From the NCBI GenBank assembly GCA_035299065.1, contig DATGXI010000066.1:1-64000 (forward strand): 64,000 nucleotides of DNA. The letters are read 5' to 3'. How positions within the stretch are numbered: position 1 is the first letter of the stretch; every line of letters starts with the position of its first letter. The DNA comes from DASPJQ01 sp035299065. GTDB lineage: Bacteria; Bacteroidota; Bacteroidia; Flavobacteriales_D; UBA2798. The notes under the pieces are model-generated. The model was not told the origin of the DNA and made no database searches. It saw only the letters and a list, made by a program, of their open reading frames with translations. Below, piece by piece: positions 30,499 through 40,124 of the stretch. The position numbers and the translations under genes were made by a program.

Positions 30499-31007
30499 TT
30501 GAATTTTTCTTTTTTTTCTTCAGGGGTTTTATAAGCTGTCATTTTGCGGGCGAACGAATTGATGGCTTTTATGTCAAGTTGGTGTACGTCTTTTTTATAA
30601 CCGCCAATCCACCTGGCAAGCAATCGGGTAACGAAATTCATTTTTCCCAGCAGTAATTCTCCACCAAACCTGCTTTTAATCACTGCATGGTTTAGTAATT
30701 CACCAGGAAACGAATTTTCAAACAGGTCGTTTACATTTTCCTTGTCCATACAGCACAAAAACAGGCCAACTTGTTTTTTTAAAAGCAATTCAAGGTGGCT
30801 ACCACAAAACTGTGTAATTTTTGTCTGAACAAATCCCATGTGAATGGAACCACCAATCATTATATGGGTGTACTCATCCAGGTTTTTCACCTGCTCGCAT
30901 TCAAGGTTCACAGTTGTAACATCGTGCCCGTACAATAAATGTTGAAGGTGTTTGACGGCTTTATTGGTGGTGCCATGTTTACTCATGTAAACGATTAAAA
31001 TTTTCAT
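30483..31007 (-). CDS. hemG: Flavodoxin-family protein, HemG-like
   Basis: 174 residues from ATG 31007; the longer frame adds a leader without homology. MKILIVYMSKHGTTNKAVKH is the FMN phosphate-binding loop of flavodoxins, and IMIGGSIHMGFVQTKI with GLFLCCMDKENVN fits menaquinone-dependent protoporphyrinogen IX dehydrogenase (HemG). The reaction would be oxidation of protoporphyrinogen IX to protoporphyrin IX in haem synthesis. No other haem gene is nearby, so general flavodoxin-domain protein is the fallback. Confidence 0.68.
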   Translation of the reverse strand: MKILIVYMSKHGTTNKAVKHLQHLLYGHDVTTVNLECEQVKNLDEYTHIMIGGSIHMGFVQTKITQFCGSHLELLLKKQVGLFLCCMDKENVNDLFENSFPGELLNHAVIKSRFGGELLLGKMNFVTRLLARWIGGYKKDVHQLDIKAINSFARKMTAYKTPEEKKEKFNYASS

Positions 31008-31160
31008 AGCAATTGCTTTATAGACCAAAAGTAAAGGCAGCTGTTGTGTTGAAATATGACACTTGCGGGGACAAAACATGATTTTAATCATATACCTGTC
31101 AAACAAACCTCAGTTTTAGTAAAGTAACTGGTCGTCATCTTTGCCCTAATTATTAAAACT

Positions 31161-31565
31161 ATGTCCCCACTTGAAAGTTTACACTATGCCATTGGCGAAT
31201 TGGCTTATGCAGTTGCCCGGGCCGATGGAAAATTGCAAAAAGAGGAGAACGATAAGTTCGCTGAAATTGTAAAAAAGGAATTGCAGGAGCAACATTACGA
31301 ATTTGAAGTAGCCGACATTACCTACAAAGTAATGGCCCGCGACAAGTCCGATATGGATACTACGTATTATTGGGCCTTGCACGAAATGCGTATTTACAGC
31401 CATTATTTAAGTCCGGCTCTCAAGCAAAAGTTTATACAGATTCTTGAAACAATTGCAGAAGCCTTTCCACCTGCCACCTTTGAAGAAAAGGGGTTGATAG
31501 AGCGTTTTAAAATGGACATTGAACCCTTAAAAGGCGATCCTGTATTTTATAATTTGAACAGGTAA
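31161..31565 (+). CDS. TerB-like helical protein
   Basis: 134 residues, all helical. YAVARADGKLQKEENDKFAE matches the metal-binding helix pair of the TerB/DjlA-N family, and YLSPALKQKFIQILETIAEA fits the later helices. TerB domains occur in stress and tellurite-resistance settings but this stand-alone form has no set role. No tellurite operon is visible here. Confidence 0.62.
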   Translation: MSPLESLHYAIGELAYAVARADGKLQKEENDKFAEIVKKELQEQHYEFEVADITYKVMARDKSDMDTTYYWALHEMRIYSHYLSPALKQKFIQILETIAEAFPPATFEEKGLIERFKMDIEPLKGDPVFYNLNR

Positions 31566-31628
31566 TAGAAAGATATTGGAAAATTAACCATACATTGGTT
31601 GGGAAAAACACAGCTAAACAATACCCGT

Positions 31629-32012
31629 GTGAGTAAAAAAATTCCAATCATGATTTTGTATGTGGCTGATCAAGGCCGCAGCAGGGATTTCTATAAAAAA
31701 GTATTCCAGGCCGAACCTGTGTTGGATGTGGAGGGCATGACAGAGTTTATGGTGAATGATGGGTTTAAGCTGGGAATTATGCCTGAAAAAAACATTGCCA
31801 GGTTGTTGTTTCCAAAAACCAAACACCCCGAATTGGGCCAGGGGATACCCCGTTGTGAACTGTACCTGATTGTTGACGATCCGGTTGCTGCATTAAAACG
31901 AGCCGTAGATGCAGGTGCGCTTGAAGTAAGCAAGGCACAAATGCGTGACTGGAATGATGTTGTTGGATATTGTTGTGATTTTGACGGACACATTATTGCT
32001 TTTGCAAGTTAA
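31629..32012 (+). CDS. VOC-family (glyoxalase/dioxygenase fold) protein
   Basis: About 127 residues from GTG 31629 (a TTG at 31599 is the next choice). PIMILYVADQGRSRDFYKKV is the first VOC beta-alpha-beta unit, and VGYCCDFDGHIIAFAS is the typical last strand. The middle is ELYLIVDDPVAALKRAVDAG. Substrate unknown. It is convergent with the Na/Pi cotransporter gene, with 12 bases between the stops. Confidence 0.75.
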   Translation: MSKKIPIMILYVADQGRSRDFYKKVFQAEPVLDVEGMTEFMVNDGFKLGIMPEKNIARLLFPKTKHPELGQGIPRCELYLIVDDPVAALKRAVDAGALEVSKAQMRDWNDVVGYCCDFDGHIIAFAS

Positions 32013-32024
32013 TGCCTAAGCGGT

Positions 32025-33695
32025 TTAATTAAGCACCGTAAGGCTGTCAAATTTTTCTGCCTCATCAGCACTCAGCATATAATCTTTTACGGATAAGATA
32101 AGTGCTTTGCAGGATGAGTATACCTCACGGTTAACATTCAGGAGGGTTGATAATTCCAATTCGGTAAACGTTTTTTTCTCCGATTCCTTGTAAATTTCAT
32201 TGGTCCCATTTTCGTAATCCCTTCGAATTTGTTTCATCAGGTTTTCCATGTCATGGAATTGTACAGGTGTACGCCCGGGCTCCAGCAATTTATACAAAGT
32301 GGTATAAAAATCGCCCAGCTGTTTTTGTAAAAACTGGTAGTGCCTGTAACTGGCATCGTTTGCCGATTCGCCCAGGTCTTTGTGGTTATGCACAATGTCT
32401 TTTATACCCTTGCCGGCATACATGGCATGACGCACCGAATTAATTAGTTGTGCAATGCGTGTGTACTCTTCTTTTCCGGTTCTTTCATTTCCAAGGTTAC
32501 CGTATAAAATCAGTATTTCGCCCTCAGCTTTTTTTATGTTTTCGTATTTTCCGGCATGTGTGTTAAAGTCTTCATCTTTTTCCTTAATGTCTTTACGGGC
32601 ATTAAATGCTGAATCGGGTAAATGAAAGGCCTGGGCATTCAACGCAATTACCCGCTGAATAAATAAATGTGTTTCTTTTTCCAACAGTTCAATGGAAAGT
32701 TCGGGTGCTTTGCGGCTCACATCCTGTATATAAAAAGTTGACGTCTTTTCCTTCCCCTTGAAACGCTTTTCAAGAAATTTACTGAAGGAATTCAGGAAAG
32801 GTAAAAACAACACGATGCCACAAATATTAATAATTGACTGGAACAACACCAGTCCAATAAGCGGTTCGTTTTTTCCAAGTATGGCGTACACCAGCCAAAT
32901 AATGGGATACATAAGAAAGTAACCAATGAGGGTAATGGTTATATTAAAAATAATATTACCAACCGCTACACGTCTTTTTGCACCAATTCCGCCAATTGAA
33001 CCCAATAATATCTTCATGGCACTTCCCAATTCAGATCCCGTTATAACGGCAACGGCCGCTTCAAACGGAATGATTTTGGAATGAAGGGCAGTAAGTGTTA
33101 TAACCATGGTTGCCGAGCTGGATTGAATAATGGCAGTAATGGTAAAACCAATGAGCAAAAATGTAATGAGTGGATTATTGGCATAACGTGAAAAATCAAA
33201 ATTATGCACCATGTCCTCCACACTGGTTTTCATAAATGAAAGCCCTAAGAACAAAAGCCCGAAACCCAGCATAAAGCGTGCAAACCCATGCAATTTTTTA
33301 CGCTGTTCAAAAGCAATTACACAAATACCTGACAAGGCAATAATGGGTAGGGCAAAACTTTCAATATTTAATTTAAAACCCAATGTAGCCACTACCCATG
33401 CATCAATGGTTGTTCCCAGGTTTGAACCAAACACAACGGCCAGAGCATTCGACATGGGTAAAACCCCGGCACCCACAAATCCCAAAACAATTAATGTTAC
33501 AACCGAACTGCTTTGAAGAATGGCTGTAACAACAGTTCCGCTTGCAAGCGCACTGAATTTATTGTTGGTGTTTTTTTGAAGAAAAAGCTTAAACGTACGT
33601 CCCGCAAGTTGTTTAATGGAATCTTCCAGCAGCCACATTCCGTATAGGAAAAGGCTGAGACCTGCGAGTAGTTGCCAGAGATCGGTGAGCTTCAT
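32025..33695 (-). CDS. Na/Pi cotransporter family protein with C-terminal PhoU-like domain
   Basis: 556 residues from ATG 33695; the upstream extension is polar and unlike the family. Two QSSS repeats mark the Na/Pi cotransporter fold (ILQSSSVVTLIVLGFVGAG and IIQSSSATMVITL), with about eight membrane helices to residue 330. The C-terminal 230 residues are a helical PhoU-like domain. It should move phosphate with sodium across the inner membrane. An ArsR-type repressor gene is next to it on the same strand, 191 bases upstream. Confidence 0.9.
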   Translation of the reverse strand: MKLTDLWQLLAGLSLFLYGMWLLEDSIKQLAGRTFKLFLQKNTNNKFSALASGTVVTAILQSSSVVTLIVLGFVGAGVLPMSNALAVVFGSNLGTTIDAWVVATLGFKLNIESFALPIIALSGICVIAFEQRKKLHGFARFMLGFGLLFLGLSFMKTSVEDMVHNFDFSRYANNPLITFLLIGFTITAIIQSSSATMVITLTALHSKIIPFEAAVAVITGSELGSAMKILLGSIGGIGAKRRVAVGNIIFNITITLIGYFLMYPIIWLVYAILGKNEPLIGLVLFQSIINICGIVLFLPFLNSFSKFLEKRFKGKEKTSTFYIQDVSRKAPELSIELLEKETHLFIQRVIALNAQAFHLPDSAFNARKDIKEKDEDFNTHAGKYENIKKAEGEILILYGNLGNERTGKEEYTRIAQLINSVRHAMYAGKGIKDIVHNHKDLGESANDASYRHYQFLQKQLGDFYTTLYKLLEPGRTPVQFHDMENLMKQIRRDYENGTNEIYKESEKKTFTELELSTLLNVNREVYSSCKALILSVKDYMLSADEAEKFDSLTVLN

Positions 33696-33886
33696 TTTTT
33701 CTAAAGAAAATGCAAGTACATGTTTTGTACCTTTTTTTAAAACGCTGTAAATGGTGTTAACTTGCCCTTCAGGCAATTCTTAAAACAAAAAAAAATCCTT
33801 GTTTTGATAAAAACCAGGGTCCATACCGGCTTTAAAAATACATGCACTTAGGCTTATTGATAATTATGTATAAACGTGCTCATTTT

Positions 33887-34195
33887 TTACAACGACATAA
33901 AACAATCGGCAATGCGCTTCACTGTTTCATTGTTTTGATTTAACGTGTAAAAAGTTAACTGGCCTTCAGTAGTACGCTCAACCAATTTGCTGTTTTTAAG
34001 TATACCCAGGTGGCGTGAAATAATGGGTTGCGCCATTTTTAATTCAAGATAGATATCTTTCACGCTCATTTTTTTATCAGCCTTTTTACAAATAAGGTAC
34101 ATAATGGCCATGCGTGAGGGGTGCGAAATAGCTTTCACCATATCGGAAAGCTCGTGTAAGTTTGTTTGGCCTAATTTCAAGGTCTTTGATTGCAT
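33887..34195 (-). CDS. ArsR/SmtB-family winged-helix regulator
   Basis: 102 residues. AISHPSRMAIMYLI is the family entry motif, and DIYLELKMAQPIISRHLGIL is the recognition helix region, followed by the wing (VERTTEGQLTFYTL). There is no CxC metal motif in the recognition helix, so it may not be a metal sensor. A perfect palindrome, GTATATAG-N4-CTATATAC, lies 88 bases upstream, likely for autoregulation. The gene is divergent from a PAS-domain gene. Confidence 0.88.
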   Translation of the reverse strand: MQSKTLKLGQTNLHELSDMVKAISHPSRMAIMYLICKKADKKMSVKDIYLELKMAQPIISRHLGILKNSKLVERTTEGQLTFYTLNQNNETVKRIADCFMSL

Positions 34196-34653
34196 CTATA
34201 TTTTCGAAATTTTCATTTAAAACTAAACAGAATTCAGCATCAGAAAGAACCTTAGTTAAAAGATTGTCAGCACGTTATATAAGTATATAGATAGCTATAT
34301 ACCTGTATAATTTAAATTTTCAGCACGGTTGGGGTGTTTTTTCTAAAACTGAATTCAAGATTCATGCTCATCCATAAAGGACCTCCAATCCTTCACAATC
34401 AAATGTATGCTTAACAATTCAGGAAAAATATGACGAAGATCATGTCATCCTTTTTCAAATGCAATTTACCGGGCAGGACGTTAAAAATCATAATTAAATA
34501 TTTTATAATCAAAATATTATATGTTGTTAAAGCCAACTAAAAAAACCTGATTAAAATCAGTACACATACTGACAATGATCATATATACAAATATCTATAT
34601 ACCTGAATTTTGTTTTTATAAAGGCTTACACTTTCTAAACGAAACAGTAGTAT
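34196..34653. other. Divergent intergenic region between ArsR and PAS genes
   Basis: 458 bp, AT-rich, no ORF of note. It holds the palindrome at 34283-34302 and an 11-base direct repeat, CTATATACCTG, at 34295-34305 and again exactly 300 bases on at 34595-34605, about 50 bases before the PAS start. No RNA gene is evident. Confidence 0.55.
34283..34302. promoter_or_regulatory. GTATATAG-ATAG-CTATATAC palindrome, candidate ArsR operator
   Basis: A perfect 8-bp inverted repeat with a 4-base spacer, 88 bases before the ArsR start. ArsR-family operators are commonly AT-rich palindromes of this size. Its right arm with CCTG behind it recurs near the PAS gene, which suggests control of both directions. 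Confidence 0.6.
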
Positions 34654-35307
34654 ATGAATTATAAAAAACACCAATTGGAGGAGCTGTTAAAACAGTATGA
34701 AAAGAGGTTTCAGGATTTTTTTGAAAATGCGCCTGAAGGAATAGCCATATATGATGTGACTACGGGTAAGTTCATTCAATGCAATTCAAAGGCATCGGAA
34801 TTATTAAAATTTTCGCACAAAGAACTTTTGCAACTAGGCCCAAAAGACCTTAGTCCTAAATATCAGCCTGACGGAAAATGTTCTGATGAAAAATCAGCTG
34901 AATTTGTTGCCAGAGCCCTTGCCGGTGAAAAAATGATATTTGAATGGGTTGCTTTGAATGGGTTGGGCGAAACTTTTTTTTGTGAGGTAAGGTTAGCTTT
35001 AATTGAACAAAGCGAAAGCCCGCTGTTATATGCAAGTTTTGTTGACATTACCGATCGCAAAGAGACCGAGGAGCAGATACGCCAGCAAAACATGCGCCTT
35101 GCTGAAATCGCCTACATTCAATCGCATATGTTGCGCAAACCCATTGCCAGCATTCTTGGATTAATTAACCTATTTAATTTTGAAAACCCAAAAAGCAGGC
35201 ACAACGTTGAATTAATGATAAAGATAAAAACGGCAAGCGAATTATCCGATAACATTTTAAAGGAAATTGCAACCAAAACCACTCCATTTCACAAACGAAA
35301 AAATTAA
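34654..35307 (+). CDS. PAS-domain protein with HisKA-like helix but no ATPase domain
   Basis: 217 residues. A PAS domain (FENAPEGIAIYDVTTGKFIQ to LLYASFVDITDRKETEEQ) spans about residues 15-140. It is followed by IQSHMLRKPIASILGLINLF, which matches the H-box of histidine kinases (His followed by LRKP). The chain then ends after about 50 residues with no HATPase domain. It could be a phosphotransfer-only partner, a truncated kinase, or a PAS sensor that dimerises through this helix. The stop is in frame and no kinase remnant follows. Confidence 0.75.
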   Translation: MNYKKHQLEELLKQYEKRFQDFFENAPEGIAIYDVTTGKFIQCNSKASELLKFSHKELLQLGPKDLSPKYQPDGKCSDEKSAEFVARALAGEKMIFEWVALNGLGETFFCEVRLALIEQSESPLLYASFVDITDRKETEEQIRQQNMRLAEIAYIQSHMLRKPIASILGLINLFNFENPKSRHNVELMIKIKTASELSDNILKEIATKTTPFHKRKN

Positions 35308-35323
35308 GTGATACCCTTGGCAT

Positions 35324-36388
35324 TTATAAATCTTCACGCGGCAGTAATGCATAGGTCATGCAAACCCTGAAACCAACATCACACCTGCCTTGCATAACAT
35401 CAAGTTTCCTGCGCGAGGAAACCATTAGATAATATGGTATATCTAAAAACCCACCGCCTTTTATGATACGCTTATCCAAATGTTCGGTTTTTACAGAATC
35501 GTATTCTACAAACCGTGAACGTTGCCATGCCGGACTTAAATCATTGCTAAAATAGTACGTTCGTTCCCGGTATACATCCATTACCCATTCGTTTACATTT
35601 CCACTCATGTTGTATAAACCAAACCCATTGGGAGCAAATGATTTTACAGGAGCGGTGGTGTAATAACCATCTTCATACAATTGCTTTACTCCTAAACCTT
35701 TTTCATCTTTGATCAGGCCAAAATTTGCATTGTATGCGCCTGGTTTTTTCTTGTCAAACAGGCTTGTGCCAAATGAATACAAAGCGCGTGATAAACCACC
35801 ATAGGCCGCATATTCCCATTCCATTTCGGTTGGCAGCCTCAACTGTGGCATGGCATACTTGTCAAACGAACCCTCATGACTTTTTACAATGTCCATCACT
35901 TTATTGTTTAACCACGTGCAATAGGCATTGGCTTGCTCCCAGCTTACGCCCGTTACAGGGTAATCATTGTATGCGGTGTGCATAAAATACAGCGAATCTG
36001 AAAACGTGGTTTCCAGGTCGGGCATATACAAGGCCCCCTGAGACTGCTTTGGCAAAAATGCTCGCGCTTTTTCTTTGCCCAATTCTTTCACTTTGCTTTC
36101 ATAAAATTCACGGTATTGTTTATTGGTAACTTCTTTTGACGACATGTAAAATGCCGATACACTAATCAACATTTCTTTGCTGCTTGTGTCGGTTGGATCA
36201 TCGCCCGAGGTAAATGAACCTGCAGGAATATACACCATGTCCTGGTAAAAAATTTTGAGCTCTTTTGGGAGTGATTTAAGCATATCGGGTTTTTTTTTGA
36301 CCCCAGTCAATTCACCCGTTTTTTGGCTATATGCCTCAAAACCCATTAATGCCGGTAGTAAAATACCTATAAGAAAGTTGAACCTCAT
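35324..36388 (-). CDS. SUMF1-domain protein, GldJ/GldK-like
   Basis: 354 residues with a signal peptide (MRFNFLIGILLPALMGFEAY). The body is a SUMF1 (formylglycine-generating-enzyme-like) fold: DMVYIPAGSFTSGDD, YPVTGVSWEQANAYCTWL, LRLPTEMEWEYAAYGG, NMSGNVNEWVMDVY and RCDVGFRVCM. In Bacteroidota this plan is used by the gliding and type IX secretion lipoproteins GldJ and GldK, but here no lipobox is seen and no other gld gene is nearby, so it may be a paralog of unknown role. Confidence 0.72.
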   Translation of the reverse strand: MRFNFLIGILLPALMGFEAYSQKTGELTGVKKKPDMLKSLPKELKIFYQDMVYIPAGSFTSGDDPTDTSSKEMLISVSAFYMSSKEVTNKQYREFYESKVKELGKEKARAFLPKQSQGALYMPDLETTFSDSLYFMHTAYNDYPVTGVSWEQANAYCTWLNNKVMDIVKSHEGSFDKYAMPQLRLPTEMEWEYAAYGGLSRALYSFGTSLFDKKKPGAYNANFGLIKDEKGLGVKQLYEDGYYTTAPVKSFAPNGFGLYNMSGNVNEWVMDVYRERTYYFSNDLSPAWQRSRFVEYDSVKTEHLDKRIIKGGGFLDIPYYLMVSSRRKLDVMQGRCDVGFRVCMTYALLPREDL

Positions 36389-36479
36389 ACAATTGCAATT
36401 TTAACCAAGATAACGGTTAAAACAGTCATACGTTACTCCGTATTACCACGTATTTAGCCCTTTACAAGCAAAAAACCCT

Positions 36480-36487
36480 TAAATTTG
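36480..36487 (+). promoter_or_regulatory. ileS promoter -7 element
   Basis: TAAATTTG fits TAnnTTTG exactly, 17 bases before the ileS ATG, with TTTAC 19 bases further up as a weak -33 element. The short leader leaves no room for a T-box. Confidence 0.6.
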
Positions 36488-36504
36488 CACCCTGTTTTAG
36501 AATT

Positions 36505-39500
36505 ATGTCAAACAAGTACAACGAATACAAGAACCTTGATCTCCCAAAACTGGCCGATGAAATTTTAGCCAAATGGGATGCCGAACACACATTTGAAAAA
36601 AGCGTAAGTATTCGTGAGGGTAAAACACCTTTTGTTTTTTTTGAAGGTCCACCCAGTGCCAACGGTATGCCTGGTATTCACCACGCCATGGCACGCAGCA
36701 TTAAAGATATTTTTTGCCGTTATAAAACTTTAAAAGGCTACCAGGTAAAACGCAAGGCCGGTTGGGATACACATGGACTACCAATCGAACTTGGTGTGGA
36801 AAAGGAATTGGGCATAACCAAAGAAGACATTGGTAAAAAAATAAGTGTTGATGAATACAATGCCGCCTGCCGTAAAGCAGTAATGAAGTATACCGATGTG
36901 TGGAATGATTTAACACGCAAAATAGGATACTGGGTTGACATGGATAATCCCTATGTGACCTATGAAAACAAATACATTGAAAGTGTTTGGTGGTTGCTTA
37001 AAAACATTTACGATAAAAATTTACTGTATAAGGGTTACAGCATTCAACCCTATTCACCGGCAGCTGGAACCGGATTAAGTGCCAATGAAATCAATCAGCC
37101 CGGGTGTTACAGGAATGTAAAGGATAGCAGTGCCATTGCTATGTTCAAATCGGTTGGTCATTCATTTCTTGAAGGTGGTCAACCTGATGTTTACTTTTTA
37201 GCATGGACAACAACACCCTGGACGCTTCCTTCAAATACAGCGCTTGCAGTTGGCAACAACATTGATTACGTTTTGGTGAATACCTTCAATAGTTATTCTG
37301 GCAAAAATGTTTGGGTAATACTTGCGCAAAACCTGGTTTCGAAATATTTTGATCCGAAAGGACTGGAGGCCGATTTTAGTGCATACAAATCGGGTGATAA
37401 ACTTATTCCTTATCGTATTGCGAATACGTTTAAAGGAAAAGACCTTGTAGGTATAAAATACGAACAGCTTCTGCCTTACGCATTGCCGCATGAAAATGCC
37501 GATAAAGCATTTCGTGTTATTGCTGGCGATTTTGTGACCACTGAAGATGGAACCGGAATCGTTCACATAGCCCCTACATTTGGTGCTGATGACATGAAAG
37601 TGGCTAAGGACGCTGGCGTTCCGCCTATGTTGGTTGTGGATGAAAATGGAAAAGCAGTTCCATTGGTTGACCTGCGCGGGCGTTTTCGCCATGAGCTGGA
37701 CGATAAAACATTTGGCCTGGGAGGAGAATACGTAAAAGAAGCCTACTTAACCGATGCCGAAAAAGCAGAAGAACTAAAAAAACAGAAAGCGTTACTTGAG
37801 TCGGCAGGCATTATCAAAGACCTGAAAGCGTATTTAAGTGTTGATGACCGCATCATTCTTAAATTACAAAATGAAAACAAACTTTTCAAAAAAGAAAAGT
37901 ACGAACATACGTACCCGCATTGCTGGCGTACCGATAAACCGGTATTGTATTACCCGCTTGATTCATGGTTTATAAAAATAACCAATGTAAGCCAGCGCAT
38001 GGCCGAGCTCAACAACACCATTAATTGGAAACCTGAAAGCACAGGAACAGGGCGTTTTGGAAACTGGTTGGCCAATGCCAATGACTGGAATCTTTCACGT
38101 TCACGTTACTGGGGCGTTCCACTTCCTATATGGCGCAGCGAAACCAATGAAGAAATTTTTATTGGCAGCATGGAGCAGCTAAAAGCTGAATGCGAAAAAT
38201 CGGTGAAAGCAGGACTCATGTCAAAAAATCCGTTGGAAAATTTTGTTCCCGGAAATTTTGACGAAAAAAACTACAATGTGTTTGACCTGCACCGCCCGTA
38301 TGTTGACGATATTGTGCTTGTTTCGCCATCAGGTAAACCCATGAAACGCGAACTTGACCTGATTGACGTTTGGTTTGACAGCGGTTCAATGCCGTATGCA
38401 CAATGGCATTATCCGTTTGAAAATAAGGACAAGATTGATGGCCGTAAGGAATTCCCTTCCGATTTTATTGCCGAAGGTGTTGACCAGACACGCGGCTGGT
38501 TTTATACCCTGCACGCCATTGCCACCATGTGTTTTGATTCGGTAGCGTATAAAAATGTGGTGTCAAATGGATTGGTGCTTGACAAGAATGGTCAGAAAAT
38601 GAGCAAGCGCCTGGGCAATGCCGTTGATCCTTTTGCGGTTTTACCAAAATATGGCCCTGATGCTATACGCTGGTACATGATCAGCAATGCACCACCCTGG
38701 GACAATTTGAAATTTAACGAGGAGTTGGTAGCCGAAACCCAACGCACCTTCTTCCGCGCCTTATACAACACGTATGCGTTTTTTGCTTTGTATGCCAACA
38801 TTGACGGGTTCAATTTTGAACAGGCTGAAATACCGGTAAAAGATCGCCCTGAAATTGACCGCTGGATTTTATCCAAATTAAATTCACTGGTAAAAGATGT
38901 GGATGCATTTTATGCCGATTATGATCCAACCAATGCGGCCCGTCAGATTGAAAATTTTGTAATTGATAATTTGAGCAACTGGTATGTGCGTTTGTGCCGC
39001 AGGCGTTTTTGGAAAGGTGAATACACGCATGATAAAATTGCCGCTTACCAAACCTTGTATACCTGCTTGGAAACACTTTCCATACTGGCAGCACCCATAG
39101 CACCATTTTATGCCGAGCGTTTGTTTACTGACCTGAATACAACAACCGGCAGAATAAAAGCTGGGTCGGTTCACTTAACCGATTTTCCTGTTGCCAGTGA
39201 AAGCATAATTGACACCGACCTTGAGCAGCGCATGCAGTTGGCGCAGCGTGTTTCGTCAATGGTATTGAGCCTTCGCAGGAAAGAAAATCACCGCGTGCGT
39301 CAACCGCTTCAAAAAATAATGATTCCTGTTACCAGCGAAATCATGGAACGTCAATTGAAAGCCGTAAGCGATTTAATCCTGTCAGAAGTAAACATCAAGC
39401 AAATGGAATTGGTAAGCGCCAATAATCCATTGTTCAATAAAACAGCCAAAGCCAACTTTAAAACACTTGGTAAAAAATACGGCAAGCTTATGAAGGACCT

Positions 39501-39963
39501 TGCTGAGACGGTAAAAGCATTTGACAATGCCAGGATTGCTGAAATTGAAAGCAAGGGTGAAATCACCTTAACCATACAGGATACCGAAGTTCATTTGACG
39601 CTGGAAGATGTGGAAATAGCTACAAGTGACATACAGGGTTGGTCGGTATTGGCTGAAAGCGGGTTAACCGTGGCCCTTGACATTAATGTGTCGCCCGAGC
39701 TGAAGCAGGAGGGCATAGCCCGTGAGTTGGTGAACCGAATTCAGAACCTGCGCAAAGATTCGGGGCTGGACGTGACCGATAAAATTGACATCAAGCTTTT
39801 GAAATTTGCCGAGATAAACGAGGCCGTTACCAATAACATGAATTACATATGTGCCGAGGTGCTTGCCAATTCTTTGATTTTGGTAGACGAATTGGGAAAT
39901 AATGCCCATGAATTGGACCTTGAAGACGGTATATTGACGCGTATAAGCCTCCAAAAGGCTTGA
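36505..39963 (+). CDS. ileS: Isoleucyl-tRNA synthetase
   Basis: 1152 residues. It charges tRNA-Ile with isoleucine. The HIGH-equivalent GMPGIHHAMAR is near residue 54-64 and the KMSKR loop GQKMSKRLGN near 695; WGVPLPIW, the editing-domain TTPWTLPSNTALAVG and the C-terminal anticodon-binding region are all present. The length and sequence fit the longer IleRS group that resembles eukaryotic enzymes. The window also holds an unusual tRNA-Ile(UAU), which this enzyme would have to accept. Confidence 0.97.
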   Translation: MSNKYNEYKNLDLPKLADEILAKWDAEHTFEKSVSIREGKTPFVFFEGPPSANGMPGIHHAMARSIKDIFCRYKTLKGYQVKRKAGWDTHGLPIELGVEKELGITKEDIGKKISVDEYNAACRKAVMKYTDVWNDLTRKIGYWVDMDNPYVTYENKYIESVWWLLKNIYDKNLLYKGYSIQPYSPAAGTGLSANEINQPGCYRNVKDSSAIAMFKSVGHSFLEGGQPDVYFLAWTTTPWTLPSNTALAVGNNIDYVLVNTFNSYSGKNVWVILAQNLVSKYFDPKGLEADFSAYKSGDKLIPYRIANTFKGKDLVGIKYEQLLPYALPHENADKAFRVIAGDFVTTEDGTGIVHIAPTFGADDMKVAKDAGVPPMLVVDENGKAVPLVDLRGRFRHELDDKTFGLGGEYVKEAYLTDAEKAEELKKQKALLESAGIIKDLKAYLSVDDRIILKLQNENKLFKKEKYEHTYPHCWRTDKPVLYYPLDSWFIKITNVSQRMAELNNTINWKPESTGTGRFGNWLANANDWNLSRSRYWGVPLPIWRSETNEEIFIGSMEQLKAECEKSVKAGLMSKNPLENFVPGNFDEKNYNVFDLHRPYVDDIVLVSPSGKPMKRELDLIDVWFDSGSMPYAQWHYPFENKDKIDGRKEFPSDFIAEGVDQTRGWFYTLHAIATMCFDSVAYKNVVSNGLVLDKNGQKMSKRLGNAVDPFAVLPKYGPDAIRWYMISNAPPWDNLKFNEELVAETQRTFFRALYNTYAFFALYANIDGFNFEQAEIPVKDRPEIDRWILSKLNSLVKDVDAFYADYDPTNAARQIENFVIDNLSNWYVRLCRRRFWKGEYTHDKIAAYQTLYTCLETLSILAAPIAPFYAERLFTDLNTTTGRIKAGSVHLTDFPVASESIIDTDLEQRMQLAQRVSSMVLSLRRKENHRVRQPLQKIMIPVTSEIMERQLKAVSDLILSEVNIKQMELVSANNPLFNKTAKANFKTLGKKYGKLMKDLAETVKAFDNARIAEIESKGEITLTIQDTEVHLTLEDVEIATSDIQGWSVLAESGLTVALDINVSPELKQEGIARELVNRIQNLRKDSGLDVTDKIDIKLLKFAEINEAVTNNMNYICAEVLANSLILVDELGNNAHELDLEDGILTRISLQKA

Positions 39964-40124
39964 TTTTTTTCAGAATAATCTGAATTTCAAATTTTTATGA
40001 ATCAAAGTTTTATTTGCGAAATAACCGCAAACTCATTTTTATTTTGATATATTTGCGCGGTTTTCAAAGGACTTTTACACAACTGTACTTTGAAAACACT
40101 AATTAAATAAGGAGGACGTGAGAC

